Source of the DNA: Trachythela sp. YZ-2020
Taxonomy: Eukaryota > Cnidaria > Anthozoa > Malacalcyonacea > Clavulariidae
Direction: 5' to 3'
Length of the DNA: 64,000 bases
NCBI GenBank assembly: GCA_016169945.1
Contig: JADLSH010000091.1
Coordinates: forward strand, 1,178,001 to 1,242,000
Below, piece after piece: positions 17,948 to 28,885 of this stretch. Numbering within the stretch: the stretch's first letter is position 1; the number at the start of each line of letters is the position of its first letter. The position numbers and the translations under genes are program-made. The notes below the pieces were generated by a model. The model was not told the origin of the DNA. It did no database searches and saw only the letters and a program-made list of their open reading frames with translations.

Positions 17948-18337
17948 TGCGGAAAGTGCACTGAAGCATGGAAAAGGATGTGCATAACCGAAGCACCAGA
18001 AGCACTGTGCGTTCAGCTGATGCGGTTTTCAGTAAAATCCATAAAGCAACAACACCACATCCAATATCAAGAGCAACTCACTTTGGATACCTCCTTGAAG
18101 GATTCAAACGGAGTATCACTAAAACAGGAATCAGCCAAAGCCTTATACTCACTTGCAGGGGTTGTAGTGCATGAAGGGAATACCATACAAGGAGGTCATT
18201 ATGTTGCATATGTGAAGAAATCTGGCCAATGGTACCGCACTGATGATCTTAGGGTAACCAAAGTATCGCCATTTGAAGCTACACACCAACAAGCATATCT
18301 ACTATTTTATCAAAAAATTCAGAAAATTGAAGCCTAA
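17948..18337 (+). pseudogene. C-terminal half of a ubiquitin-specific protease (USP) domain
   Basis: In frame with the ATG at 17978, the sequence begins with a CGKC zinc-ribbon-like pair, then a segment LCVQLMRF that matches the USP L.L.LKRF strand. It ends with the His box: a strand LAGVVVHEGN, then GGHYVAYVKKSGQWYRTDD and a final AYLLFYQ motif. The catalytic His (in GHY) and the following Asp are present. The catalytic Cys box that should lie about 200 residues upstream is absent, so this is an exon or a fragment. It is followed closely by an Ulp1-like region in another frame. USPs remove ubiquitin; here the domain is probably part of a mobile-element protease rather than a host gene. Confidence 0.7.
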
Positions 18338-18365
18338 AACCTCAGAATTTCAAAGCATTGAAACG

Positions 18366-19752
18366 CCTTGCACATCTCGGCAATCTAAAAGAAGCCGCCT
18401 GTCATTGAAGAAAGCCTCGATAAAACGTCCTGTTGCAATCCATGCTTTGCCTTCAAATTATTACGTAAATGAAAACCAATGTCCTCTACCAACAAAACCA
18501 CGGGTAGTCCGATCATCAGAAGGTGTCCGTGTGTCATACAAAAAGATTCGCGATAATGAGAAAGAAAAGGCCGAAATTCTCGCACAAAAAGGTCTAAATG
18601 CTAGAAAGCATCCACGATTGGCTGGTTGGACACCAGATGATATGTTATGTCTTGTTCCAAACCAGAGTGGTAACGGTTCATGGTTATCAAACTTTGTAAT
18701 TAACCATATTCTGTTGATGTTGGAGGAGCATGCAAGGAAAATTGGCAATAAAGTCGAAACAATAAATTGCGATGTACTCAACAACACGACAAAGCCGTGC
18801 AAATAATTATTTTTACAAAACAAATACCACACACTATACCCTAATGTTCTTGACTGCGACGTTCTTGTAAGCTTATTTAATCAAGGTCAACACTGGACGT
18901 TATTGTCAGTGTTCCCCGGGGAGAACTGAGAAGAGGATGGTATTTCTTGATTCACTATTTGGAGGATCAGCAGGTGAAACAGCATTTTTAAGGCGCTGCA
19001 ATTTTCTCACTTGTGCAACAGAAGAGAAGATGGATTGGTCAGAATGGCGGTTCCTGATAATACCGGAAGAGCACATACCTCAGCAGTTAAATTTCAATGA
19101 CTGTGGAATGTTCTCTATCAAATGGGCAGAGCATATTGCATTTGGCATCCCGCTGGACTTTCAGCAGGAAAATATTGAAGATTTTCGGTACTCTACAATC
19201 TTAAGTTTGTTTGCTCAGAAGGTGGAAGTTGATTACCAGTTTTGTAAAATTTCAGAAGCTGCAAACCCAAAGGAAAATACAAAGTGTACGACAGAGAAAA
19301 TTGAACAAAAGGTAACATTAGAAATGACTGAAGAAAAAGTCTACAAAACACAGAATGATGACATTGATGATACTATGATGAACCCACACTCATCAAACCC
19401 TCATCCCCTGACGGACCACAGTTACGCCAAAATGAGAGATGACAGTCAGTCTAGCATTTCTCACGTGAAGTTATTCGCCCTTCCAACTGAAGTTGCTGCT
19501 ATCCTGCCACCTACGTACAAATACAACATAGTAAAAATGGAACAAATAGAAACAGAATGTTTTATAGGTTCACCCAAAAATGCTTTCATCGTTTTATTTA
19601 CAATAGCCAATGTTACCAACAAAGATGATGTGTTAAAATGGAAGAAAGCATTTCTTGAGTCATCCAATGTAAGGTACAACACAAGGCAAGGAACGAAAAG
19701 GAAAGGAAAAACCGTCTCGTTCGCACAATGGTACATCTGCCAATTAGTCTAG
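18366..19752 (+). pseudogene. Ulp1-like (C48) SUMO protease, broken by a stop and a frameshift
   Basis: The pieces are 18366-18806 (basic start, then a W.SNFVINHIL segment like the Ulp1 substrate-binding start), 18843-18928 (NQGQHWTLLSVFP, carrying the catalytic His) and 18937-19752 (VFLDSLFG with the catalytic Asp, then HIPQQLNFNDCGMF with catalytic Cys at 19102). The H-D-C triad of family C48 is all present in order, but a TAA at 18804 and a frame change near 18928 break the reading frame. The C-terminus after residue 110 of the last piece is unrelated to Ulp1 and unrecognised. Plant Mutator-like elements of the Kaonashi type carry Ulp1 genes, which makes the same-strand MULE transposase downstream a likely partner. 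Confidence 0.75.
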
Positions 19753-19821
19753 GACCTGTATGGGAGTTTGTATGCATTTCATTTAGCACAGGCAATCTCA
19801 ACTGTTAAACGGTAAAATGAC

Positions 19822-21731
19822 CATGGCGGTCAACATGGCATATGTGCGAAAACCTGAATCCGGGACGAAAGTACTGAAAATGACCCCGCCCTGAAACGGC
19901 AGTGCCGACATAGCTCTAACTTCCGAAAAGCAAAAGCGACAGCCTTTCTGAAGTGCTTATAGTGTTTAGAAGGGTTGCTTTTAGGGGTGTTATTGGAAGG
20001 AAAAATTTGTCTAAGTATAATATTTTACAAGGAAATGACCATGCACCACCCCAGGTCAACTGCTAATTATCCATGAAATAACTAATATACCTGGCAGAGA
20101 TTAAATTTTCTTATTTCCTAACAATTTTTATTATGGGATGAAAAACTATGCTTAATTTAATATAATTATTGTAGATTACATAAGGATTGATATTGTTTTG
20201 TTTAAATATAATACATTTTATTTCACTTACCCCCCACCAAAACACGATTTCAGCCATATTTTACCGTCTTGTTTGCTTTTTATCGCCGAGTCTCGCAAGT
20301 ATCATCCAATTGTTGTACTTTTACATAATGATAGATGGCTAAAAGATTTCAACCAGTTTCGTCGTTTTGAAGCAGTGCAGTGTATTTTATCTTCGATATT
20401 GTGTCCTTCGATATTTCGTCAAATAGCGGCCATTGCAATGCCTCGCCGCTTGTCTTCCCGATAAATGCCACTTCTTCGTCTTCATATGTATTTAGATTAC
20501 AGTATCCAAGAGTACTTCATTGTAGAATAGTCCTAATCGAAAAACTAGAGTAGTATAGTCCCACTTGAAAGAAAAAACCTCCCATAACAAATTTAGATCA
20601 GAATCAAAGACACAGTTTAAAATAATTGGAAAGTCACGCGCCATCTTCGCGAAAACTCCTCGTGACTACTTGACCGGGGGGGGGCAATATTTTCACGAAA
20701 CGCTGGTTCGCCACCACAGAACCCAGTAAATATATTATATTTATTGTATTTTTATGATTTATGATAAAAACAATAGAAAGTACGCAAATATTTATTGTTT
20801 TTTTCATAAATCATAAAAATACACTAAATATAATATATTTAATGGGTTCTGTGGTGAACAGCGTTTCGTGAAAATATTTGCCCCCGTCAAGTAGCCCACG
20901 AGGAGTTTTCATGAAGATTGCACGTGACTTTCAAATTATTTTTAAACTTGTGTCTTTGATTCTGATCCTAAATTTGTTATGGGAGGTTTTTTCCTTTCAA
21001 GTGGGACTATACTACTCTAGTTTTTCGATTGGGACTATTCTACAATGAAGTACTCTTGGATACTGTAATCTAAATACATGAAGACGAAGAAGTGGCATTT
21101 ATCGGGAAGACAAGCGGCGAGGCATTGCAATGGCCCCTATTTGACGAAATATCGAAGGACACAATATCGAAGATAAAATACACTGCACTGCTTCAAAACT
21201 TGACGAAACTTGGTTTAAATCTTCTTAGCCATCTATCATTATGTAAAAGTACAACAATTGGATGATACTTGCGAGACTCGGCGATAAAAAGCAAACAAGA
21301 CGGCAAAATATAGCTGAAATCGTGTTTGGTGGGGTAAGTGAAATAAAATGTATTATATTTAAACAAAACAATGTCAATCCTAATATGAAATCTACAATAA
21401 TTATATTAAATTAAGCATAGTTTTTCATCCCATGATAAAAATTGTTAGGAAATAAGAAAATTAATTCTGCCAGGTATATTAGTTATTTCATGGATAATTA
21501 GCAGTTGACCTGGGTGTGCATGGTCATTTTCTTTGTAAAATATTATACTTAGACAAATTTTCCTTCCAATAACTACCTAAAAGCAACCTTCTAAACACTA
21601 TAACACTTCAGAAAGGCTGTCGCTTTTGGAAGTTAGTCAGCTATGTCATTTTGAGTCTGCCTCAAAACACTCATTTCAGGACTTTCGTCCCGGATTCAGG
21701 TTTTCGCACATATGCTACATGTTGACCATTA
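19822..21731. repeat. Near-palindromic inverted repeat with arms of about 0.95 kb
   Basis: The sequence from 19822 to about 20780 is repeated in reverse complement from about 20800 to 21731 with a short loop. Matching points include the outer GGTCAACATG region, the GAATCCGGGACGAAAGT block (19857 and 21680), the CACTTCTTCGTCTTCAT block (20468 and 21078) and the AT-rich centre. Small differences (extra or missing bases, the G run at 20676) show the arms have diverged. No target duplication was found at the edges. The short frames inside (for example 20198-20464) look like chance. It may be a foldback element or a tail-to-tail pair of one repeat, inserted between the protease region and the transposase. 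Confidence 0.9.
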
Positions 21732-22019
21732 GCTCTATACAAATCTAAAAATGGACTAAAAGCAAGTAAATGAAAACAAGAAAAAGAAACTATACAGGAA
21801 ATGAAATAAAAATAAAAAGAAGAAAATTTACTTTTTCCTTAAGAAGAAGCAGAGCATGTATTGTCCCAAGAAAATGTCAATAAGACTATTTACAAAGGTC
21901 TAAAATGAGATGTGTACTCAAACATTATTCTGGAATCATAAACCATTGTTTGAAGATATTATCATTTAAAACCTTTCATGAAATGCACTTCAAGCAACAA
22001 ACAGATTTTTGAGAATATT

Positions 22020-22816
22020 TTACAAATAGGTTATCTGATGAATCAATCCATTTGAATGAAGCAATATTACTAGAAGATCCAATGAGTGTGGTAAAGTTGC
22101 CTGATGAGCGTTGTACTTTCGCTTACAGAATAAGAAAACCTGATCAACAACTGGAGAGACAGAGTGAAAGAGGCCAAGCAATGAGAAAAATGTTATTGCC
22201 CAGAGGAACAAATAGAAGACTACAACAAAAACAGCATTCATGGAGAGTGAAAGGCTTCAGGAATTACAACGGTGGAAAGGAAGAAAAAACCACTGAGGAG
22301 TACACAATCAGAGAGGAGTCATATCAAAGGGTTCCTAGTCTCCCTCAAGCATCAGATGTGCGCATTTCTTGATGCCTCACAGAAAGCAGACAGTATACCA
22401 CTCATAGGTCATCTGCTTGCTTTTACTCAACAGATCGAGATACCATTAGCTCTTGCCTTTTTCCTCCAGATGGATCATTGGATACTAATAGCAAAAGCAT
22501 GGCTATGCTGAAATCAGTTTTACCTAGACATGCATTTGGTGGAAAAGGACCGGAATGTTGGCCCAATTGTTTTTATGACAGATGATGATGCAGCAGAAAG
22601 GGGCTCTAGGGGCACTGGAGCAGTGGCCTACAGTGGCCTGGAAGTAAACAGTTGCTTTGTATTTTCTTTTCTTACAGGCAATGTGGAGGTGGTTGTGGGA
22701 CAGCAAGCATGAAATTAAAAAAGACGACAGAAAGCATTTGATGTCATATGTGCAAAATATGGTCTTTGCGAAAGGCGAAGATCAAAAAGTAAATGTATTC
22801 CTTGTCAGTGATGAAT
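22020..22816 (+). pseudogene. First half of Mutator-like (MULE) transposase, degenerate
   Basis: Across several frames the segment shows an MTDDDAAER motif (22575-22601) and, in a different frame, FLQAMWRWLWDSKH (about 22667-22708). These match the catalytic-core region and following helix of animal MULE transposases as I remember them. Upstream (22350-22500) fragments such as FLDASQKADSIPLIGHLL are unassigned. Frameshifts make it non-functional. Reading stops at 22816, where a LINE enters; the downstream part resumes at 27031. It lies on the same strand as the protease region. Confidence 0.65.
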
Positions 22817-23698
22817 GATAATAATGTGTGCGCTTTTTTCGATCCTTTACGACCTCTATCTTTTTTATATTCAATCAAACGTGGTGCTAAACTGAGTATA
22901 AAATCCCAGAGAATTAAGTGGATATAGTTATTGTTCAGTTTATCGTTGGATTTGTTCATTTATTTTGGATTATTCGTCTTGGTCGTCAGTTGACGTTGCG
23001 TCTCACTACTAATCCTGAATTTTGCGTTATTGTCATTATCTCGTCAACCGTTTATTGGATTTGTTTTAAACTCTCTCCGTTAACTACGTTCTGTGTTCCT
23101 GTCATCCTGTCAAGTTTTGGTGTCGGTTGGATATAGAGATTTTAGACTACATCTATTTTATCTTTTCGACGGTTGGAAATTAATTGTATTGGCCAGCTAT
23201 AATATATCAAGCGTCGTTTGTCATGGTTACTACGTTAACTTGTAATCGTCTGTCTGCCGTTTAAAGTGAACTGTCAGCCGTTTAAAGTGAATTTTCTGCC
23301 ATAGAATTGCAGATCGTGACACTCTATTATATTGTTCAGTTATTTGGGATATAAGAATTGATTTTGTGATCACCATATTTAACGCTTTCCTAATTATTCA
23401 TGATTGTTTATTATTGCAAGAGCGTCTCTGTTTGAACTTCGCCCTTGGCCATCGTAACCTGAGACTTTGGTCTTCTATAATTTCAACATTTCAACTGCTG
23501 CGGGATTTCCCCTGATATTTTTCGCGTGATCTACTATGGCGTATGTCGCATTAACGTTGTCTCCGCGTAATTTACTCGTTATTTTGCATATTTTCGTATA
23601 CTTGTCAAGTTTTACTAGAGACTTGTCCCACTCTACACCAGCGTATCTCAACTGTGAAACTTTGTATGTTTCTCAGTTATTGGCAAATCCCAATATGA

Positions 23699-24886
23699 AT
23701 GAATATTCACATTCTCGTATTAATCGTCGCCTCAAACTCCACCAAGCCTCTTTCGTCAAATATGAAACTAATCCGTGGACTTCATATTGCCATGAACTTT
23801 TCCATCTCCCTGATACTTATATCTTTATCTAATGACATTTCTACTAATCCCGGTCCTGACTGCAGCATTTCTACATCATCACCTAATTTGCGAGGACTTA
23901 CCAATCCTAAATCCCGTTCTTCGTTTAATGTTCTGTATCAGAACGTCAGAAGTCTGAAGGCGAATCATCGTAACCCTACAACTAATTGCGTCGTGAATAA
24001 GCTTTCTTATCTACATGACATTGTTTATGGCAATAGTGTAGATGTGATTGCTTTGGTGGAGACTTGGCTCACTGTCAATGTGCGTGATGATGAAATCTTG
24101 CCTGTTGGATACAAGCTAGTTCGGCGAGATCGTCGAACTGGTAAACGGGGCGGTGGTGTTCTGCTTGCCGTAAAAGATACAGTCAAAACTGAACCTTCTG
24201 GCTTCGTTTCAGACTCGTTGGAACTTGTATCTCTGGTTATTATCTCCTCGTCTTGTAAAGTACTTGTTGCTGTCTGTTACCGTCCACCTGACTCCACTAA
24301 TGTTTTCCTAAATGAACTAACCCGCTTTCTAAAATTTGTCCAAGAATCGCAATTCAAAGATGTTGTTCTAATTGGCGACTTCAACTACCCTAATATCCAA
24401 TGGTCTAACGGTTCAGGTTTCTCTACCTCAGCTTCAGAAACTGGTTTCATTGACAGCATCACTGAGTTTAGTTATCTGCAATTGATTAACTCACCTACCC
24501 GCGGTAACAACCTCATCGACCTGATTCTAACTACAAATGAATATTTGACCGAAAACTTCGAAGTTACTGATGACGACTCTATCTCTCTACCCTCTGATCA
24601 CAAAGCTATATTTTTCGACCTAAAACTCCATCAACAACCTAAACAATCCTCCGAACGTGTGGTCTATAATTATGCTAAGGGTGATTTCGTTGGCCTATTT
24701 AACAGTCTAAGGAACACTCCACTAGTTGATACAGTCCTAAACGAAAGTAACAACGTTAATCTTGCCTGGGCTAAGTGGAAGAACGCTTTCCTCGCCGCTG
24801 TTGACCTTTTCATCCCCAAAACAAAGCTCAAGCGTTCTTTTACACCCCATACATCACCAAGGACTTACTTCACGCCATTAAGATGA
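23699..24886 (+). pseudogene. LINE B endonuclease region with 2A-like N-terminal motif
   Basis: A 395-aa frame. Residues 12-42 are hydrophobic, followed at 23831-23857 by NDISTNPGP, which resembles the 2A ribosome-skipping signature (D.E.NPGP), with Ser where Glu is usual. The APE-type endonuclease follows: YQNVRSLKAN, ALVETWLT, GDFNYPNIQW, LIDLILTT and SDHKA. The frame breaks after 24886; continuation near 24883-24960 is in another frame. APE-type LINEs with 2A-like sequences before the endonuclease are documented in CR1/L2-like families, so this placement fits. Endonuclease residues look present, but the element as a whole cannot make intact ORF2. Confidence 0.8.
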
Positions 24887-25087
24887 AAGAGTCACTAAGA
24901 AGAAAGGCTAAGGCTAAGAACTCGCCTGAACTTTGGAAGAAATTCCGCAAAACTCGGCAACACGTCAAGTGTTGGATAAATTCAAGAAGAGAGAATATCT
25001 CTCTGGACTGTCCGAAAATGTGTATAATAACCTAAATCATTCTGGAGATTCTTTAAATGTAAATCCTCGAAATCCTCGATCCCTGAC

Positions 25088-26842
25088 GTGATGAAGTTGG
25101 AAGGTCAGAAACTTTTTTCTGCAAAGGAAAAAGCGGATGGCTTTAACCAATTTTTTACGTCAGTCTTCACCTCCGACACAAGTTCTTCACCCCTTTTCAC
25201 TCCCTCTAGTTCAGCTTCTAACTCTCTTGACTCACTAAATGTATCTGAATCCGATGTTCAGTCTTTGTTGTCCAATTTGTCACCCTCTAAGGCTACTGGT
25301 CCTGATGGTATTCCAGCTTACCTTCTAAAGCGATGTTCTGAGGTAATTGCCCCTTCTTTGACTGCTCTCTTTAAGTTATCTCTTCAGCAGGGTGTTTTCC
25401 TTCTGAATGGAAAGTTGCTAATGTTGTGCCTATACCCAAAAAGGTGACACTCATGAGGTCACTAACTACAGACCAGTTTCCTTACTCTCTCAAGTCTCAA
25501 AAGTTCTTGAACGTTTAATTTTCAATCAGGTTTCTTCTTGTGTTGAAAACTCCTTGTACGATCTTCAACACGGCTTTCGTTGCAAAGGTCGTGTGTTACT
25601 CAACTTTTGAGTGTACTTCACGACCTTGGTCGTACTCTTGACTCTGGAAAGGAAACAGACCTGATTTATCTCGACTTTGCTAAAGCGTTTGACTCGGTGT
25701 CCCATAGCAAACTTTTGTTCAAACTTAAATCGTTTGGAATCTCAGGTCCACTTCTTAACTGGTTTGCTGATTACCTTCGTGATCGCAAACAGTGTGTTGT
25801 CGTTGAAGGAGCTTCCTCATCTTATCTTAATGTTACCTCTGGGGTGCCACAAGGTAGTGTAATAGGTCCTCTCTTATTCATTCTTTATGTTAATGACCTT
25901 CCAGAGGTAACCAATAATAGTACCGTTGCACTTTTTACTGATGACAGCAAGTGTTATCGTGCTATACGATCACCAGTTGATCGTGATCTCCTTCAGCTTG
26001 ACCTGGACGCTATGTCCAACTGGTCACTTAACTGGAAAATGAAATTTAATGTCTCGAAGACGCTCCTACTTAGGATATCCCGCAAACGTAACCCTCCAAC
26101 TCATTGCTACTTTCTTAACAACGATCCAGTTAAGAGCATAGCTAACCAAGTAGACTTGGGTGTTGTTATCAGTAATGACCTAAAGTGGTCCCCTCACATC
26201 GCCAGCTGCACTGCAAAAGCCAATCGTATGCTTGGTTTTCTTCGTAGGAATTGTACGCAAATGTCTGATATTCGCTGCCGTAGGCTTCTTTATCTTGCTC
26301 TCATCCGATCTCATCTGTCATATGGTAGTGAGATCTGGGCACCCCAAGGATCGTCACGTGATCTTGCGATCATCGAGGGTGTTCAAAGACGAGCTAGTAA
26401 ATTTATCCTTCAGGATTATGAGCTGCCATATCCTGAACGCCTTAAGAAGCTTAATCTATTACCAATATCCTACTGGTTGGAACTAAAGGATCTCGTCTTC
26501 TTTTTTAAATGTAAGCATGGTCTCTTCGACCTAGATATCTCCTCTTTCGTCACTTTTTCTTCAAACAGCTTGTCTCACACCCGTTCAAGTTCGGACAACT
26601 TGCTTCATGTTAATCATTGCAGGACTTCTCTCTTTAGGAACTCTTTTTTCAACCGAATTGTCTTTCTCTGGAATAATCTCTCTCCCACCATTCGTAATAG
26701 TTCATCCGTTTCCTCCTTTAAAAACAGACTAACTGTCCATTACTCTTCTCTACTTCATTCATCTTTCGATGTAAACAGAATGCGCACATGGAAAACATTC
26801 TGTTCTAAGTGCCGCTCTTTCAACTTAAGCTGTTGTTCGTAA
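25088..26842 (+). pseudogene. LINE B reverse transcriptase region, frameshifted
   Basis: Two frames, 25088-25447 and 25580-26842, together span the reverse transcriptase. The first has KATGPDGIPAYLLK and ends near the PIPKKGD segment where the frame changes. The second has IYLDFAKAFDSVSHSKLL, a GVPQGSVIGPLLF block and a catalytic box reading FTDD instead of FADD, then the LINE thumb and C-terminal segments. At least one frameshift between 25430 and 25580, plus the change within the catalytic box, indicates a dead copy. Confidence 0.85.
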
Positions 26843-27030
26843 TTCGTCATGTTTTCTGTAAATATTATATTTGTTCTCGTCTTTGATTTATGTTTGTTAT
26901 AGTTTGTTTTCATAAAGGTTGATCTTCACATGGGGCTATTCATGTCCTGTTGACCATACCTTCAACCATATTATGTAGTGGTTTAATCTATTTTATGTAT
27001 GGTTGTAAAGTTAATAAATAAAATAAATAG

Positions 27031-28261
27031 ACGAATTTGAGGATATATATCTGAAACTGACAATGGACAATGTTGCCAATGGATATCCAAACTTTTTGGA
27101 ACACGTTAAAAATTGCTATGAAAGACGAGAAGAATGGTCCCTTTGCCACCGGAAAGACTTACAAACAAGAGGGAATAATACTGACAATTACACAGAATCG
27201 CTTATTTTTGTTTTCAAATGTACTATTCTTCATCGGATCAGGGCATACAATCTACTTGAATTGTTTAAATTAATAACTGAGGATTTAGAAAAGCATTTTC
27301 AGAGAAAACTTTTGGCACTTGCATTTGGGAAACCACAGAACTTGCATATTCTTCCCCGTTGTTTTGCCAAAACAGCATGTACAGTAAATCTAGATGCTAT
27401 AATTCAAGATGAAAAAAATCCTTTTCAGTACCACATCCCTAGCAGAAAAGAGCCTGATACTATATATACAGTTGATTGCTCTACAGGGATCTGCACATGT
27501 CCTGCTGGAAATAACGGTACAGCTTGTCCACACCAGGCAGCTGTTGTGTTGAAGTATGGTGCATCAAACCCAAATTTTGTTCCGCAAAATCATCATGAAA
27601 AATACAATCTTGCTGTAACAGCTGTTGGTGAGCATCCAGACCTTCAAACTGAAAAATTTGTCAATATTCATCAGAAAGAGCTTGAAAAAAAGCCAGGATA
27701 TTCATTATCCTACCCTATACCTTCCTGTGATGACATATCTAGTGACAAACTGCAGACAACATCATCCCAAATAAAAGATATTTGTGACAGCATTGCTTCT
27801 ACAAAGTGTGATACAACTGGCTATGCAGAGGAGAAAGATTCTAATCTGGAAGAAATAGTCAAGCTCCATAAACAAGTTACAGGTGATATTGAGATGAGAT
27901 TAAGAAATGGGGATGCAAGCTTCAAGCAATGTTACATGAAATATCTTCATCAATACAGAAAGATAGTCCTAAAGTCACGTGGCCCCTCATCGGGAAATTG
28001 CCTCGCCAGTGCTTACGCTGATTTTGGAAAAGATCGAAATGGAAAGTTACTTCCAGTACTGCATAGGTCAAATAAAAGGATCCATGTTCAACCAACAGCA
28101 ATTGCAAGACGAAAGTCTGATGTTAAATCAACAACTGCTCAGCCTTCTGGCCCCAAGCCAGCACGACAATTAAAGAGAACGATAAAAGACATTAATTGTA
28201 TTCCTGATAACAACATATCGCGAAATAAAAAGGAAAAGAAACTTATCACTAAATGTCCGTA
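27031..28261 (+). pseudogene. Second half of MULE transposase with SWIM zinc finger
   Basis: The open frame from 27063 encodes 399 aa; the same frame extends upstream toward the LINE edge. It opens with an RGNNTDNYTESL segment and a following helix typical of the C-terminal part of animal MULE transposases, then a SWIM zinc finger CTCPAGNNGTACPHQ (C.C...C.H, 27492-27534). The C-terminal 150 residues are Lys/Ser rich and unrecognised. SWIM fingers bind DNA or protein and are common in MULEs. The DDE core portion lies before the LINE at 22817. Split and frameshifted upstream, the gene is not functional as found. Confidence 0.75.
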
Positions 28262-28779
28262 GAAACCAACCAAATGCTGGACACACAAGATAGGAGTTCT
28301 GACTATTAAGTTAAAGCCATCAAAGAGTTTTGCCACCAAGAACAATGACATTTTTTACCTGAAATACCCTCTGCAATTGAGCTTATACACAAATGACGCC
28401 CTTCCACAAAAGCTAATTGTGTTGTCGATCAAAGATTAAGTATGTAAAATAACAGGAGTGTTTGGGAAGAATATGTTGTGTGAACCCTCAACTGGCAAAG
28501 TTTCCCGGGTTTCGCCTCATGAAACAGTGTCTGGTCAAAGGTCCCCAGGCCAAAACATCCCTGTGTCTCCAGATCAAAACATCTGTGTCTCCAGATCAAA
28601 CCATCACTGTGTTCATCACAATTTCTTAAATACGAGCTTCTGAAGAATACACTAAGTTTGCTTTGAAGAAGGTTTTAAACAGATCTGACACAAATAACAG
28701 ATAAGTCTAGTACTAACCAGCCATTCCATGAATTAATAATTATGTAAATATGTTCTTGTACTGTATTACTTATATACAG

Positions 28780-28885
28780 TATGGTGTATTATATTGTATA
28801 TATATTAATTCTCGACCACCATGGAAAGAGGGCTATTTTGCTCTATGGTGTTTATCAAGTTTAAATAAATAAATAAATAAATACA
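28780..28885 (+). repeat. Short LINE-like 3' end with AAAT tail
   Basis: A segment ending GTGTTTATCAAGTTT followed by five AAAT/AATA units resembles the 3' terminus of L2/CR1-type LINEs. It is isolated from any coding sequence, so it is probably a strongly 5'-truncated insertion, or the 3' end of the disrupted MULE locus. Confidence 0.4.

Larger units (their letters stand above)
22817..27030 (+). mobile_element. Non-LTR retrotransposon (LINE B) splitting the MULE transposase
   Basis: About 4.2 kb between two parts of the MULE gene. It contains an endonuclease part (23699-24886), a reverse transcriptase part (25088-26842), 3' untranslated sequence (26843-27010) and an AATAAATAAAATAAATA tail. 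GATGAAT (22810-22816) and GACGAATT (27030-27037) at the edges could derive from the target. 22860-23535 is 5' sequence without a convincing gene. The element is decayed. Confidence 0.85.

Noticed and set aside
20198..20464. 88-aa frame within the palindrome
   Set aside because: No domain; the mirror arm lacks the corresponding open frame.
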